A program made the position numbers and the translations under genes. Shown here piece after piece: positions 34,536 through 45,895 of a stretch of DNA of 64,000 bases. The notes under the pieces are model-generated. The model had not been told where the DNA came from and searched no databases. It worked only from the letters and a program-made list of their open reading frames with translations. The stretch comes from Mangifera indica (Eukaryota > Streptophyta > Magnoliopsida > Sapindales > Anacardiaceae). The DNA is taken from positions 4,960,001 to 5,024,000 of the forward strand of contig NC_058147.1 of NCBI RefSeq assembly GCF_011075055.1. The letters are read 5' to 3'. Positions within the stretch are counted from its first letter, which is position 1. The number at the start of each line of letters is the position of its first letter.

Positions 34536-34769
34536 CATGCTTATACTCAATTTTGTTTGTTATATGATTCTTTATTGTTGTACTTCAGTTTTATGTAACC
34601 GATGTATTTTTATTATTGTTTCAAATGTGTAATTGTATTGTCATTTGATGTAATAAACTTAGTGTTTCGTATGAGTTATTTCAGTATTACTTTATTTTCT
34701 CTAATTGTTTCAAGTGTGTAAATGTTTGAGTAATCATACGTTTTTATTGTTTTTTCATGATAAGATTAT

Positions 34770-35354
34770 TTAAAAAATGAAATCAAATACGATACACATC
34801 CATATATAACCACAAATAAAGTATATCATACACATATGCACATACAATAAATATATACATCTAAACATAGGAATAACGATAAATATACATCCGTGAGCTA
34901 ATCGATACAGTGAAAATACAACTGCGCCGCTAATCGTCGACGCATAGAGGTAGACGACTCTCGGGGAAAAACGTAGCTTCGTGACAACGCCAAACACTCA
35001 AAAAATCGTAACATAAACACGCCACAGTCACCAGAGCCCAATCCCTACTGAGGGACATCCGACGCTCGATGCAAAGTGAAGGGATCACGTCGTGGAGTCC
35101 TCCCAGAAATACCCGAAACATGTCCTCTCAAATAGTCGTAGCTGATCTGGGGTCAATGTAGCAGTAATCCGAGATAATGCGGCATGCTGTGCACGACATA
35201 TCGCCTCTGCCCGGAAGTGTCTGGACTCGTCGGGGATTCGCAGCTCGCTGTCAACCCGTCTTCTTTTGCGAGAAATATCCTGAAACAATGTAAAAAATTT
35301 GTTAGACATGCGTAAAAACAAATATGTAAACAAATGTATACATGGAAAAACCAT
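34770..35354 (-). pseudogene. DUF1985-like cargo remnant in MULE
   Basis: Minus-strand frames: 35085-35354 with ISRKRRRVDSE then LTPDQLRLFERTCFGYFWED, and 34930-35121 with MFRVFLGGLHDVIPSLCIER. The phrase FERTCFGYF resembles the start of plant DUF1985, a domain found with Ulp1-type proteases captured by MULEs (Kaonashi type). No Ulp1 catalytic His/Asp/Cys region is visible, so at most the N-terminal part survives. Assignment is by short-motif resemblance. Confidence 0.4.
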
Positions 35355-35428
35355 AAAAAGATGAAAAATATCAAATAATCAAAAAGGAAATGAGAAACTT
35401 TAAAAAACAAGATTTAACTGCCTGATAA

Positions 35429-36328
35429 CAGTGAAATTCGAAAAAATGAAACTGAAATTCGAATTATACACGTTCAACTACCCTAGAATGACAATAATCA
35501 AAAAATCCTTCCAAAATCTGGAAAATACAAGTCCATATCTCGTAAAACGGTGAAATTCAAAAAAATGGAATTGAAATTCGAATTGTAAAAGTTGAAAAAC
35601 CCTAGAATGGCAACAATCAAAAAATCCTTCGAAAATCTGAAAAATACGAGTTGATATATCGTAAAACGGTGAAATTCGAAAAAACGGAACTGAAATTCGA
35701 ATTGTAAAAGTTGAAAAACCCTAGAATGGCAACAATCGAAAAATCCTTCAGAAATCTGAAAAATACGAGTCGATATATAGTAAAACGGTGAAATTCGAAA
35801 AAACAGAACTGAAATTCGAATTCTAAAAGTTGAAAAACCCTAGAATGGCAACAATCGAAAAATCCTTCGAAAATCTGAAAAATACGAGTCGATATATAGT
35901 AAAACGGTGAAATTCGAAAAAACGGAACTGAAATTCAAATTCTAAAAGTTGAAAAACCCTAGAATGGCAACAAACGAAAAATCCTTCGGAAATCTGAAAA
36001 ATACGAGTCGATATCTCGTAAAACAGTGAAATTCGAAAAAACGGAACTGAAATTCAAATTCTAAAAGTTGAAAAACCCTAGAATGGCAACAAACAAAAAA
36101 TTCTTCAGAAATCTGAAAAATACGAATCGATATCTCGTAAAACGGTGAAATCCGAAAAAACGGAACTGAAATTCGAATTCTAAAAGTTGAAATACGCTAG
36201 AATAGCAACAATCGAAAAATCTTTCAGAAATCTGAAAAATACGAGTCGATATCTCGTAAAACGGTGAAATTCAAAAAAACGGAATTGAAATTCGAATTCT
36301 AAAAGTTGAAAAACCATAGAACAGAAAA
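35429..36328 (-). repeat. 119-bp tandem array, right (inverted)
   Basis: About seven and a half copies of the unit found at 33382-34394, in opposite orientation. The two arrays could pair as a long stem around the 1-kb interior that holds the coding remnants. Confidence 0.93.
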
Positions 36329-36431
36329 AACGAATATAAAATTTGAAAACTACCCTATCAGAAACCCTAGATAAGAAAATTCTCAATTTACCCCCTCATG
36401 AAAATTCCTATTCTTAAAAGGTCCATTGTTA

Positions 36432-37445
36432 TATGAAAAATTTCAGAAAAACCCGCTCTGTTCTAAGGAATCTCCCTGGCTTCCCAATATTTTAAAAAAG
36501 CTAAGTTACACCCCCAAAATTTGCTTAGAACGCGAGCGAACGCACTTGACGTGGGAAACACTGTTCCCACGTCGGACTGCCGATCACTTCGGCAGCCATT
36601 TTCGGCCAAAATTTGGTTGTTTCGGCCTCCGATTTCTACATAAATCAAATCTACACGTTGTATAACATAAAACCCCTCAATCAATTCAACCAAAACAACC
36701 AAAAATCATAACATTTTAAGCATTGTTCACATCGAAACCCTAAAATTTCAAATAGCAAATTCTCAATCAAATCTCAATAATATGAGCAATAGCTTGATTC
36801 AAACAAGATTACGGGAGATATACTAATCTTATTTGCCATTTCCGGTTGCCGGAAACCAAGAAAATCGCCGGAATCTGGTCGAACGTGGGATGAACGTGGT
36901 GACGTGAGTTTTGGCTGTGTTTAACGTGAGAAATAAGAAAATATTGGCTGTGTTTATATACAGGGGTTGTTTCGTAATTTCGCCAAACTCACGTTTATGT
37001 GACCAATTTCAAAAAAACCCGACGTGGGCTAAGGACTTTCCCACGACACCCCAATACTTTAAAAAAGCTAATTTACCCCCCCTAAAATCTGCTGAACGTG
37101 GGATGAAGTGCTTGACGTGGGAAACACTGTTCCCACGTCGGACTGCCGATCACTTCGGCAGCCATTTTCGGCCAAAATTTTGTTGTTTCGGCTTCCGATT
37201 TTCGCATAAATCAAATATATACGTTGTATAACATAAAACCCCTCAATCAATTCAACCAAAACAACCAAAAATCATAACATTTTAAGCATTGTTCAATTCG
37301 AAACCCTAAAATTTCAAATCGCAAATTCTCAATCAAATCTCAATAATATGAGCAATAACTTGATTCAAACAATATTACGGGAGATATACTAATCTTATTT
37401 GCCATTTCCGGTTGTCGGAAACCAAGAAAATCAGTGGAAATCCGG
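36432..37445. repeat. 566-bp direct duplication with paired stem-loops and ACGTG motifs
   Basis: 36432-36880 and 37004-37445 are direct copies offset by 566 bp. Each contains two adjacent perfect stem-loops: GACGTGGGAA/TTCCCACGTC with a 6-base loop (36548-36573; 37114-37139), then CTGCCGA/TCGGCAG with a 5-base loop (36577-36595; 37143-37161). About a dozen ACGTG or CACGT cores (ABRE/G-box like) occur between 36540 and 37510. The region lies upstream of the minus-strand DUF1985-like remnant and may be its promoter. Confidence 0.7.
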
Positions 37446-37656
37446 ATGAACGTGGGAGAGTTGGAAATTTTGAATTTTCTTTGAATTTAAACAGTAACAT
37501 TAACGTGGGAAGGAACGAAATTTGCTGAGTTTATATATGGGGGCAGTTTCGTCATTTCACAAAACCTGGGCATTTTTGCTTAAACCTAAATATTTTGGGT
37601 AATTTCGCTTAGACCCCCTTAATTTTGACTAATTTTTAAAATTTCTCTAATAATAA

Positions 37657-37931
37657 TGTGTCACGATATGATTAAGTCTCACTTTTTTTCTAATTTAAAA
37701 TCACATAATCATACAGTGTTATATCTTCATTAACACACAAATTAGTACTCATTGTTAGAGTATGTACTTATTTCAAAATAAATGTTTACCCTTATGTATC
37801 ATAGGCTAATTTTATTTTTTCATGGTATTTTTTTTTATCATTCTTAACCTTTGACAGTAATTTAATCCAAGAAGTGGTTGCTTTTAAATGTATTTTGGTT
37901 CTGCGGCAGAAATTATGTTGTTCAAAATATT
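37657..37931 (+). pseudogene. Pumilio intron end and first ~21 bp of exon, copy E
   Basis: Continuation of the inverted Pumilio copy after the MULE: the intron ends in CGGCAG and the exon starts AAATTATGTTGTTCA (NYVVQ), but within about 20 bases it switches to the spacer sequence also seen at 20200 in forward orientation. This is a recombination junction. Confidence 0.6.
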
Positions 37932-38348
37932 GTAGATTTGACAAACTATAGTTTCAATCACGCCCCAAAGATGAATTTTCAAATAATAGTGTTATGTATA
38001 TAATTTTATATATAAATAATGATATATTATCATATAATTGTATAGATAAAAAATAAAATAATATTTAATTACAGAATTACACATATTTATTTGACTATAA
38101 AATTGTGTGCAGTTTTATTGATTTTGAAATTATATTTAATAAGCTGGTTGGAGTTTTTATAATCAAAATGGTAACAAATAAAATAAAATTGAAACGACGT
38201 AAAGAAAACTGTTTCATGAAAATTCGTCGGATAATGACAGTCAACGCAGAAGCAGGAGTAAATGATAAACTCATTTGTCATCTTCAAAATCGATATTCAT
38301 CTCTATCAAACTCAACTAGAGAGATGGACTGAAGAAAAAATATTACAT
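37932..38348. other. Spacer, partial copy
   Basis: Matches 20205-20640 directly; non-coding AT-rich sequence 3' of Pumilio. The GGAAGACATGCATGGTTCC stretch seen near 20640 is absent. Confidence 0.55.
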
Positions 38349-38621
38349 TCACTGTTTGGTTGTATTAACTTCCACCTCATTCTTCCAATGTTCAATCACA
38401 TGTTGGGCCCGTAACTGGTGTGGAAAAGTCACAGCAGAGCATAGCCACTTGCTTAGAGTATTTTCCAGGAGAAATAACTCCGCCATACGAAAACAAAGAC
38501 CTTGACGAGAATGGAACAGCAATAAGTGGTGGAGAGCAGTCATAATTTTAGGACATTGGTCCCAGTTAGAGTATAATCTTTCCATATCATTTTTATATTC
38601 TTTGAACGAGTCCTTTGTCAT
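38349..38621 (-). CDS. Small ORF of unknown function downstream of Pumilio, copy C
   Basis: A 90-codon frame, MTKDSFKEYKNDMERLYSNW to HWKNEVEVNTTKQ, homologous to 20544-20912 but ending earlier because of a different 3' sequence. No recognised domain. It shares the strand of, and lies about 390 bp from, the Pumilio stop codon. Confidence 0.3.
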   Translation of the reverse strand: MTKDSFKEYKNDMERLYSNWDQCPKIMTALHHLLLFHSRQGLCFRMAELFLLENTLSKWLCSAVTFPHQLRAQHVIEHWKNEVEVNTTKQ

Positions 38622-39007
38622 CTCTTAAGAAAATCATCTCAGAATTGAAGAGGAAATAAACTACCGCACGGCATTTACCCAGATTAAAAGTAGAAAGGGT
38701 GAAACATTATACATTAACAGTTCAGATCAACAGGACAACAACAACACCAAGAAGACAACAGAACAGTACATATAAGTTGTATAAGCAAAATAAACAACCA
38801 GGAGCAATAACTTCCAGTTTACGTTCTTCAAAATCATGGAGAGATCATCCGTAGATACTAAGTTTCAAAGGTTCTCTTGAGGACCAGCTTCAAATTTTGA
38901 AGGCTATTCTACATCCAGTGCCCCAAGAAATAGTAAAACTTCTGAATAGTGAACAGGTTAGTGAGTTTGGGAGAGCAACAACACTTGCCACCACACACGA
39001 ATTTACA

Positions 39008-39963
39008 TCACTTTTTTGACAGATTTCGAGAGAAAATCCGCTTACAATATGGACTAGTTCGTAAGAAAGAGTGGGGTCGAGCAGCTTCAAGCAGTGCAGC
39101 ATGAAGGGAACCCTGAAGATAGAAATTAAGGAGTAAGGTTCTATCAAAAGTTTGGAAGACATCAGAGAAGTTGCTAAAAGGATGTTGTGCTCCAAACCTT
39201 GGTAACTGTCAGAATGATATAATTGGCAAATGGATCTAGCAGCAACTGTTCAAAATGAGGCACAGACAGCAATTCATGGACAATTTGTGATCGACTCTCT
39301 CCAAAATGCTTGATGCATTTTTCCACAACATGACTGCTAAATTTTTGCTTTGATAGGTGAACAAAGCGGCCTTTGAACTGAGCAAGTAGGTTGGCAGTGA
39401 CAGAAGGGATCTTCAGCTCTATAATATATTGAACAACATAATTTCTGCTACAGAATGATAAAAGTTTTCTGAGTCAGAGAATCAGATAAAACCATTGTGC
39501 AGAGACCAAAATAACTTTAAAAGCAACCACTTCTTGGATTAAATTACTGTCCAAGGTTAAGAATGATTAAAAAAATACCATGAAGCAATAAAATTAGCCT
39601 TTGACGCACAAGGGTAAACATTTATTTTGAAATAGGAATAAAATAGCAATCAGAATTATATCTGTATAATTTTCTATCTTCAGGAAAGATAGAAACAGAC
39701 ATAGGCAAATTAGCCCGACTCTACTAACTTGCTGGCTTTAAATAAGAGGGAATTTGTATACTATCAGCACAATATCAAAAAAGAAACAGACATGGGCAAA
39801 TTAAGTTTTAAAAAACTACTTACCCTTCTCCTCCTTGTCCAGTTCTTGTGTGTTATTGCTTCTGCCTCTTCTAGTGAAGAGGGAAATTGTACCTAATTAT
39901 ATGACAACACATATAAATTGTACCTATTTATGCACTTACAATAGACAAATATAATATTACTTT

Positions 39964-39998
<35 letters not shown>

Positions 39999-40221
39999 CC
40001 TGTTATAAGTTTGACTGTCAGAAAATAAAAAAAGAATTAACACATTTTAGGTCATACCCGAAGGGATCTTGAGCAAGGAGAAGCCCATGATTGGAAATTT
40101 CAGTTATCAACTTATCACGAAGTTCACCAATTGAATGAGCAATGCATCTTTGCAACACACAGCAACCACGCTGACGAGTTGCAATTTCAACACAAAACCG
40201 TGCAGCTGAATCAAAAATAAA
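39008..40221 (-). pseudogene. Pumilio (PUF) fragment, copy C (best preserved)
   Basis: Three exons on the minus strand without stops: 40058-40221 (FIFDSAARFCVEIATRQ, GCCVLQRC, LAQDPFG with GT donor), 39198-39444 (NYVVQYIIEL, LLAQFKGR, VVEKC, ANYIILTVTK) and 39008-39112 (SLHAALLEAA, TSPYCKRIFSRNLSKK, natural stop at 39008-39010). The phases join correctly (GG|A gives Gly in DPFGNYV). The residue patterns correspond to the last PUF repeats and C-terminal cap. Upstream repeats are missing, and the intron between the first two exons contains an LRR-RLK promoter/5' piece on the opposite strand. A 3'-partial gene, possibly still transcribed if fused to other exons. Confidence 0.75.
39640..39890 (+). 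pseudogene. LRR-RLK promoter and first ~33 codons inside Pumilio intron
   Basis: Same arrangement as 21940-22180. ATG at 39792 begins MGKLSFKKLLTLLLLVQFLC, and the frame runs to SSEEGN before switching at 39889 to Pumilio intron sequence and a stop. The TATA box is mutated to TTTAAATA. Only a signal peptide could be made. Confidence 0.8.
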
Positions 40222-40576
40222 CTGCAGGAAAAGTTATCAGAAAAAACATGAAGAAAAAAGATAAAAATTTAGAGTCTCTAGACAGTAGTATAGCAGGTCC
40301 AGCAAACTATCTATACTTTCAATGAAAAGCATACATCTAGTTAAAATCTTCACTTTTTCAATCAGAAGCTCAGAAGCCATTAATAAAAAACAATAAAGCA
40401 TTTGAAAGGAGAATATTTTAGTAACCAATGCTTATCGAAAAAGACATGAAGTAAAGATAAATTTTATCTTCTTAAATTTATTTTAAGTTCATCTTGCCAT
40501 CACTGGGTTGGAGTTGTCACTAATATGACAGGGCTCAGACTGGATTTGTACTGATGGGCTAATCCAGCAATAGGAA

Positions 40577-40956
40577 TTATATCTGTATAATTTTCTTGCT
40601 GCTTATATTGTTAACAGTTGAACGGACTTTATCTCCCTGGATCCCCTCTGGCTGCAGAGCACCAAACATGGCCAGCTCCAAGAATTTAGAGGCTGTGAAT
40701 TGTTGGTCCTGAATCCATGCATATGTATGTACCGAGCAAAAATTGTATAAACTATGCATGCAGGCACTTGAGCCTAATGATTATCAGAATTTCCATAAAA
40801 GCTTCAACACCTACACTGACAGAGGATTATGATTTGGCAGGACAAGTCTACCAAACTAGGAGAATCGTTAATTTGTACGTAAAGAAGTTTGTGCCTGGTC
40901 AACATGAAGCCAGAATTTTTGCTGGCCCCTTACACACATGGACTAATCACTGTTAA
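40577..40956. other. Conserved block with overlapping ORFs, copy C
   Basis: Direct copy of 1977-2356. Both frames remain open: minus 40577-40759 (YAWIQDQQFTASKFLELAMF) and plus 40717-40956 (YDLAGQVYQTRRIVN). Function unknown. Confidence 0.4.
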
Positions 40957-42157
40957 TCAGTTTGCCTCTCAGTTAAACTATCCTAAGCATGTTGATAGCA
41001 ATCATGCAAACTAATCAATCCCACACAACAAGAAAAACGACCGCATAGAAAAAACAATGAAGTGAACTTAAAAAAATATTGATACGTGTCAATAATAGTG
41101 ATAAATTAAGAATATAGTTCAAGCAACAAAGAGGTGTCAATCCTTCCCAGGCAATTAGAGGTGCCCTTCCTCCCAAGGTAAAAGTCTCTATCAAATACTC
41201 TAACCAGATTTTCCCTCCTTTTTTACTTCATGTTGTTGTCCCTTTTTTTCTTCATATCTTAAAATCTTATCTTAATTCAAATTCTATTAAATCATTGATT
41301 TCCTAAATATAATGCAATCATAATTCCTTCATTATTCAAATATTATCATAATCTTTAATTATTATTATCATAATCTTAAATTAGGAATTCAATTCCATTA
41401 AAATGTTTTGGGTTTAATTGAAACATGTATGGTTTGGAATTGATTAAGTGGATTGTGATTGGACTTGGCTGGTGAATGATTGAGCGTGATGGGTAAATTG
41501 TATTTAAGTTAACTCAATTAGGTTTCGGATCAAGTCTAATGGTTTGTCTTGTTAATAAGTTGCGTTGGGGTTTGAGTGTGAGCCGTTTAGTAGTTGGACT
41601 AGTTATTAGTGTGTGGGCGTGAGCGGTAATTAACATCTAATGCAAATTGGGTTGCATTGTTATTGTGGAATGGGATGATTGATTAAGTGGGTTTTTGGAC
41701 TGAATTATTTCTTCATGATCCAATTCTTCTCTTCAGCTCTTTGTTTCACCCTTTTTTAATCTTTCTCTTCATTCACTTCTAGTTTTGCCTCACTCAACAA
41801 AGGCTTAAGGCAGAGATGTGTATGATTGAGTTTCGTTGGCTAGGATTCATCGGAGTCTATTGTTCGATTACTGAAATCTATGGATCTTTTGTTTTGGCTT
41901 AGAATCAAGTTTGTGTATTTTGTCATCAACAACTTCAGTTCCATCATAGTTTCTTATTTGTCAGCATTATTAAAAGACAACATCATTAACTCATTCATGT
42001 GCTCTCTAATTATTTTAAAGTCTCTGACCAAACAATTCAAACTAGCGTCAATGATGTCCCAACGTATCATAACCATTCCCATAATCGTCTCCAAATCAAT
42101 ATTATTATCCTCCAAATTCATAATGTACTGTGACTATGAAACACTATCACTTAGCTA
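40957..42157. other. Non-coding part of the duplicated unit, copy C
   Basis: Direct copy of 2357-3507 joined to the homologue of 4925-4990; it lacks the retroelement-like insertion found in copy A. Confidence 0.6.
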
Positions 42158-42166
42158 ATAATTTAA

Positions 42167-43663
42167 GGCCAAAGGACTTATTCCTAACCAAGTTTTGATG
42201 CATTCCCAAATTCCCACCCTTAACTTTTCAAAAACTGAAATACCCACCCGTCATCCAACTCTTATTACATTTAGTTGTCAATTAAAAGGGCAAAAATGTC
42301 ATTTCATCATTAATATTAACAAATATAATTTTAACCCATTTCCTCCCCCAGACTTTGAAAACTAACAATTTCACTCCAGATTCAACTTTTCCAGTTTTAA
42401 AAAATAACTTTTTTCCCTTCATCATAGGTTTTTTTTTTTTTAATTCCCTCTCAGGTCACCATTTTTGTCTTCGGTGACACTCTCTTCCCACCCTAAACCT
42501 TTGTCGGCACTCCCTCTTTCTCCTAGGTGGTATATTTGACAATTCTATCATGATTTTTTGACCAAAAAACGAGCAAGAGATTTGGATCTCCCACTCATTT
42601 TTGCAGCATCATTGCCCTTCCTTTGGTGGTTGACGATGCAGCGTTGAAGAAAGAAGGAGAGGGTCGAGGTTTCTGATTTGTGGGCAAGAACATCAGATCA
42701 TTCCTTAGATTTCTTCGGATCGAAAAATCAACATGGGATCGTTGCTTGATTATTGCCAGTAATGTCAGCTTTCTTCGTCAACTTTCTTTATCAGCTTGCT
42801 TAGTCGACAACAGTGACTTTGCCTTGGATTTCTTCGTTGGTCGAAGATGAAGGGAGAAGCCACCAAAGGTGGAGTGAGAAAATGGTGGAATATAAGAGTG
42901 CAACTGTGATGTTTCTAAAGTTTGGGGGGCGACAGAAGATGAAATTTTGAGTAACAGAAAATGATGGAATATCGTAATTTTCTGAATAATATACTCGTTT
43001 GGACCATCGCCATTGTCTAGACAAAGAGTTTAAACTCTTCATTTGGATTTCGTCAAATCCAAACGTCAGTAATTGAAGGAAAACCACTGGAGGGAGAGAC
43101 GACACCAGGAGGTAGAGAGATTGGTCGTCATTCATCAAAAATTCATCGGCTAAATTTGAAACCCTAGGTTGAGAGGAAATGTTGCTTTTTAAAACTTAAT
43201 TTTGGAGAAAAATTATTAGTTTTTAAAACAAAAGGGGTAAATGATGTAAACTTTTATTTTTTAAATATTATTGTTAAATAACAATTTTACCCTTAATCAT
43301 AACTGAAAATTTTAACAAATTTTAACTTATGGGTGGGTATTTGGGTTTTTGAAAGTTGGAAGATGAGATTTTGAGATTTCACTATACTTTGGGTGGGAAT
43401 AATTCTTTTGCCTTTTGAGTAATAGAAACCCTAGGTCAAGGGGGAAAATATCATTTTTTTTAATAATATACTCTTTTATTAAATTTTTGTTTTTCATGGG
43501 CACGTATAGATAAATGTTAATAATGGTAAAATAGTAATTTATAATTAAATTAATAAAATTAATTAATTTTAATCGTTAATGAGTGTGTATTTTGGTTTTT
43601 AAAAAGTTGAGAGTGGGAGTTTAAGAGTGCATCAAAACTTGGGTGGGAAAAGGTCCTTTGGCC
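42167..43663. mobile_element. Non-autonomous MULE-like element, left palindrome arm
   Basis: Termini GGCCAAAGGACTTATTCC and, in reverse, GGCCAAAGGACCTTTTCC, with a perfect 9-bp target duplication ATAATTTAA at 42158-42166 and 43664-43672. Homologous to 5000-7380 but without the nested 5240-6117 element. No transposase. Confidence 0.78.
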
Positions 43664-43672
43664 ATAATTTAA

Positions 43673-44612
43673 ATTTGCACCTCATTTGTTAACAAGAACG
43701 AAAAACTGAAGGATGAGATTACCATGAGAAGAGCTAATAATCAAAAGGGTAGTTTTTTTTCCTAATAAGCTATTGATTTTGAATCTCATTTCATGTGGTT
43801 ATTACTGTTCGTCTTGTTGATGCTGTCGACATTATTTTCATTATAATTATATTCACATCTATCATGATTTTCATCATTATTTTGGGTTCATCATTTTAGA
43901 TCTTAATTTGAGAAGCAGGCTACTTTTTAATTTAGGACATTTTAGTTGCATGGCAAAGTGATTAGATAGTGTCCTACTTCATTGATACATTCGATTGTTA
44001 TTTGACATCTAACGTATTGTTAATGAACCCAAAAATAAAAAAGGTTTGATTAAATGACATATAATGTGATGGGATATAAGTCACAGTGTAGTACAGACAT
44101 GTTCTTTTTTCCTTATCAATTTTCTTTCATATTATTGGTTTTTCATTATATATATATGCTGCCTCATCCATACTTTAGTTGATAAATAGTACATGTCAAA
44201 CAATTTATTCCTTTGATTTTATTGTTTTCAAGCTGCCCTTTCAGTTCCATAGGAAAGTTCAGTGCTTACTAAAAATATCAGATGGTGTTCATGGCTCATG
44301 TTTATGTGCTTTAGTTAGATTTTAGTAAAGAGTTCATAGTATCATGCGTAGTTTTCTTTAGTGTTTGCATTTGGATAACAAGTTAACTGGTGTCCATTTT
44401 GATGGGATGATACAAGTAGCTGATTTACAATGCGAAGGTAATTGGTTTTGGGTTGGATAATTGTTTGTCTCTAGTACTTCCATTAATTTGTTATATTTGT
44501 TGTGTATGCCTCCAATAAAAATATCACATGTATATCAATCATTATGCTTGAATATACTGACACAATTCAATATCGTAGACACTGACAAAAAGAATATATG
44601 TTAATATATAAG
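43673..44612. other. Intergenic and intron sequence before RS exons
   Basis: 43673-44200 matches 7390-7960. 44200-44612 is shared with 52920-53290 (inverted) and leads into the RS exon. Short coding-like phrases (VADLQCEGNWFWVG near 44420) recur in the mirror copy, but no exon is defined. Confidence 0.5.
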
Positions 44613-44699
44613 GATAAATATAGCGATAAGGACAAAAACAGGGATTTTAGGAAGAGAAGCCGCAATAAAGCAGAGATAGATATGATCGTGATAGATACA

Positions 44700-45305
44700 T
44701 AATATTTTTAAAATCGCACCAGTGATTGAATTAATTATCTCATTAGTTTATAGTTTGATTGGTTTAATTGATTAGTTCAATTTATTATCAAATTATAATA
44801 AATAAATTTTATTTAAAAATTTATAAAAAAATAAAATTAATCAAGATACCCACACTTATAGAAATTAGAATATATCTTTTTAAAAGAGTAACAATTATTC
44901 ATTTGATTTCAATGAAACAATTAAAATAAAAAAAGTTTTAATCTTATGATTAAAAAACGTAATTTTATAAATTATTATCTATATAACACATTTCAATGGA
45001 TATGAGATACTTTTTTTTTTTAATTTAATTTTTGAACTTATTTTTTTTACAAATCTTTAGAAATTTATCTAATTTAACAAAAAATAATCAAATTACTCAA
45101 AAATAATTAAAATTTAAAAAATTCAAAAATCAAACCCAATCAAATCTGGTTTTGACCGATTCATCTAGTCAAACCCAATTTTTTATCGGATTTGATCGAG
45201 TCAATAGTAAAACCAATTTTTTATATTAATCGAATCGGATTTGAAGTCGGTCCTTGATTCAACAGGTTAAACCAGTTAATTTGGTCTAGTTTTTAAATCA
45301 TTACA
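44700..45305. mobile_element. MITE-like AT-rich insertion in RS exon
   Basis: About 606 bp absent from the exon at 28168-28380. Flanks AGATACATAAT (left) and AGGTACAATAAT (right) look like a degraded target duplication. Related to 9575-10115 and mirrored at 52262-52790. Confidence 0.55.
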
Positions 45306-45458
45306 GGTACAATAATCAAAGGAAAAGAAATCATCGTAGCCAAAGCATGAGCCGCAACTCTAGTCCTGATCATCAAAAACACTTTGGGAGAGACAAATAT
45401 AATGAAGAGAGATGCAGTCAAAGTCGATCTTATAGAAAGGATTGAATGTTTACATTAG

Positions 45459-45895
45459 GGTTGGATTCAAAATGAGTTTATTCAAACTTAAAACGAGCTT
45501 TCCTTGAACTAGCCTGAGCTCGAGCTTGCTTTAAACGAGCCCGAGTATGAACGCGAGCTTGAATTTTAAACAAAAAATGAATACGAACCCGAATCCGAAT
45601 ACCGGTTAAGCGAGTTGAGCTCAGCTTGTGAGCCGGTCACTCAAATAAGAAAACATTTAACTTGAAACAAATGACACCATTTGTTCCTTGAAATACGAGT
45701 CTGAAATTGAGCTACCAAGCCTAAAATGCAAACCCAAACCTAAATACACGAACCCGAACTAAGTGCGAGCCAAACTCGAATACTAAAATTATAAAACGAG
45801 CCAAATATGAACATGTGTTTACTAAGCTCGGCTTGGGTTCACTGAAAATAAGCTCGGCCTTGTTCGAACTCAACTTGGCTCGTATCCAACTCTGG
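45459..45895. mobile_element. MITE-like GAGCTCG-rich element
   Basis: Starts AGGGTTGGATTCAAAATGAG and ends, in reverse, AGAGTTGGATACGAGCC; the interior is full of GAGCTCGAGC/CGAACCCG words. Inverted ends and ~440-bp size suggest a MITE in the RS-gene intron. Mirrored at 51716-52130. Confidence 0.55.

Larger units (their letters stand above)
32999..37647. mobile_element. 4.65-kb MULE with 9-bp TSD and inverted 119-bp arrays
   Basis: Perfect 9-bp target duplication TAATAATAA at 32990-32998 and 37648-37656; the empty site is readable at 58525-58540. Ends are inverted: left GGGAAATTTTAAAAAATGGC, right (reverse) GAGAAATTTTAAAAATTAGT, with similarity continuing through TAAGCAAAAATACCCAAAAT for about 80-90 bp. 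Inside are two inverted arrays of a 119-bp unit, a zinc-knuckle coding remnant (plus) and a DUF1985-like coding remnant (minus). The transposase core is not readable, so the element is non-autonomous. It sits in a Pumilio intron copy. Confidence 0.88.

Noticed and set aside
33382..36328. Evenly spaced repeats suggesting a CRISPR array
   Set aside because: The 119-bp unit is repeated in full without unique spacers, the host is a plant, and the arrays are part of a MULE.
36180..36386. Phe/Arg-rich frame on the minus strand
   Set aside because: Spans the 119-bp array; composition follows the repeat.
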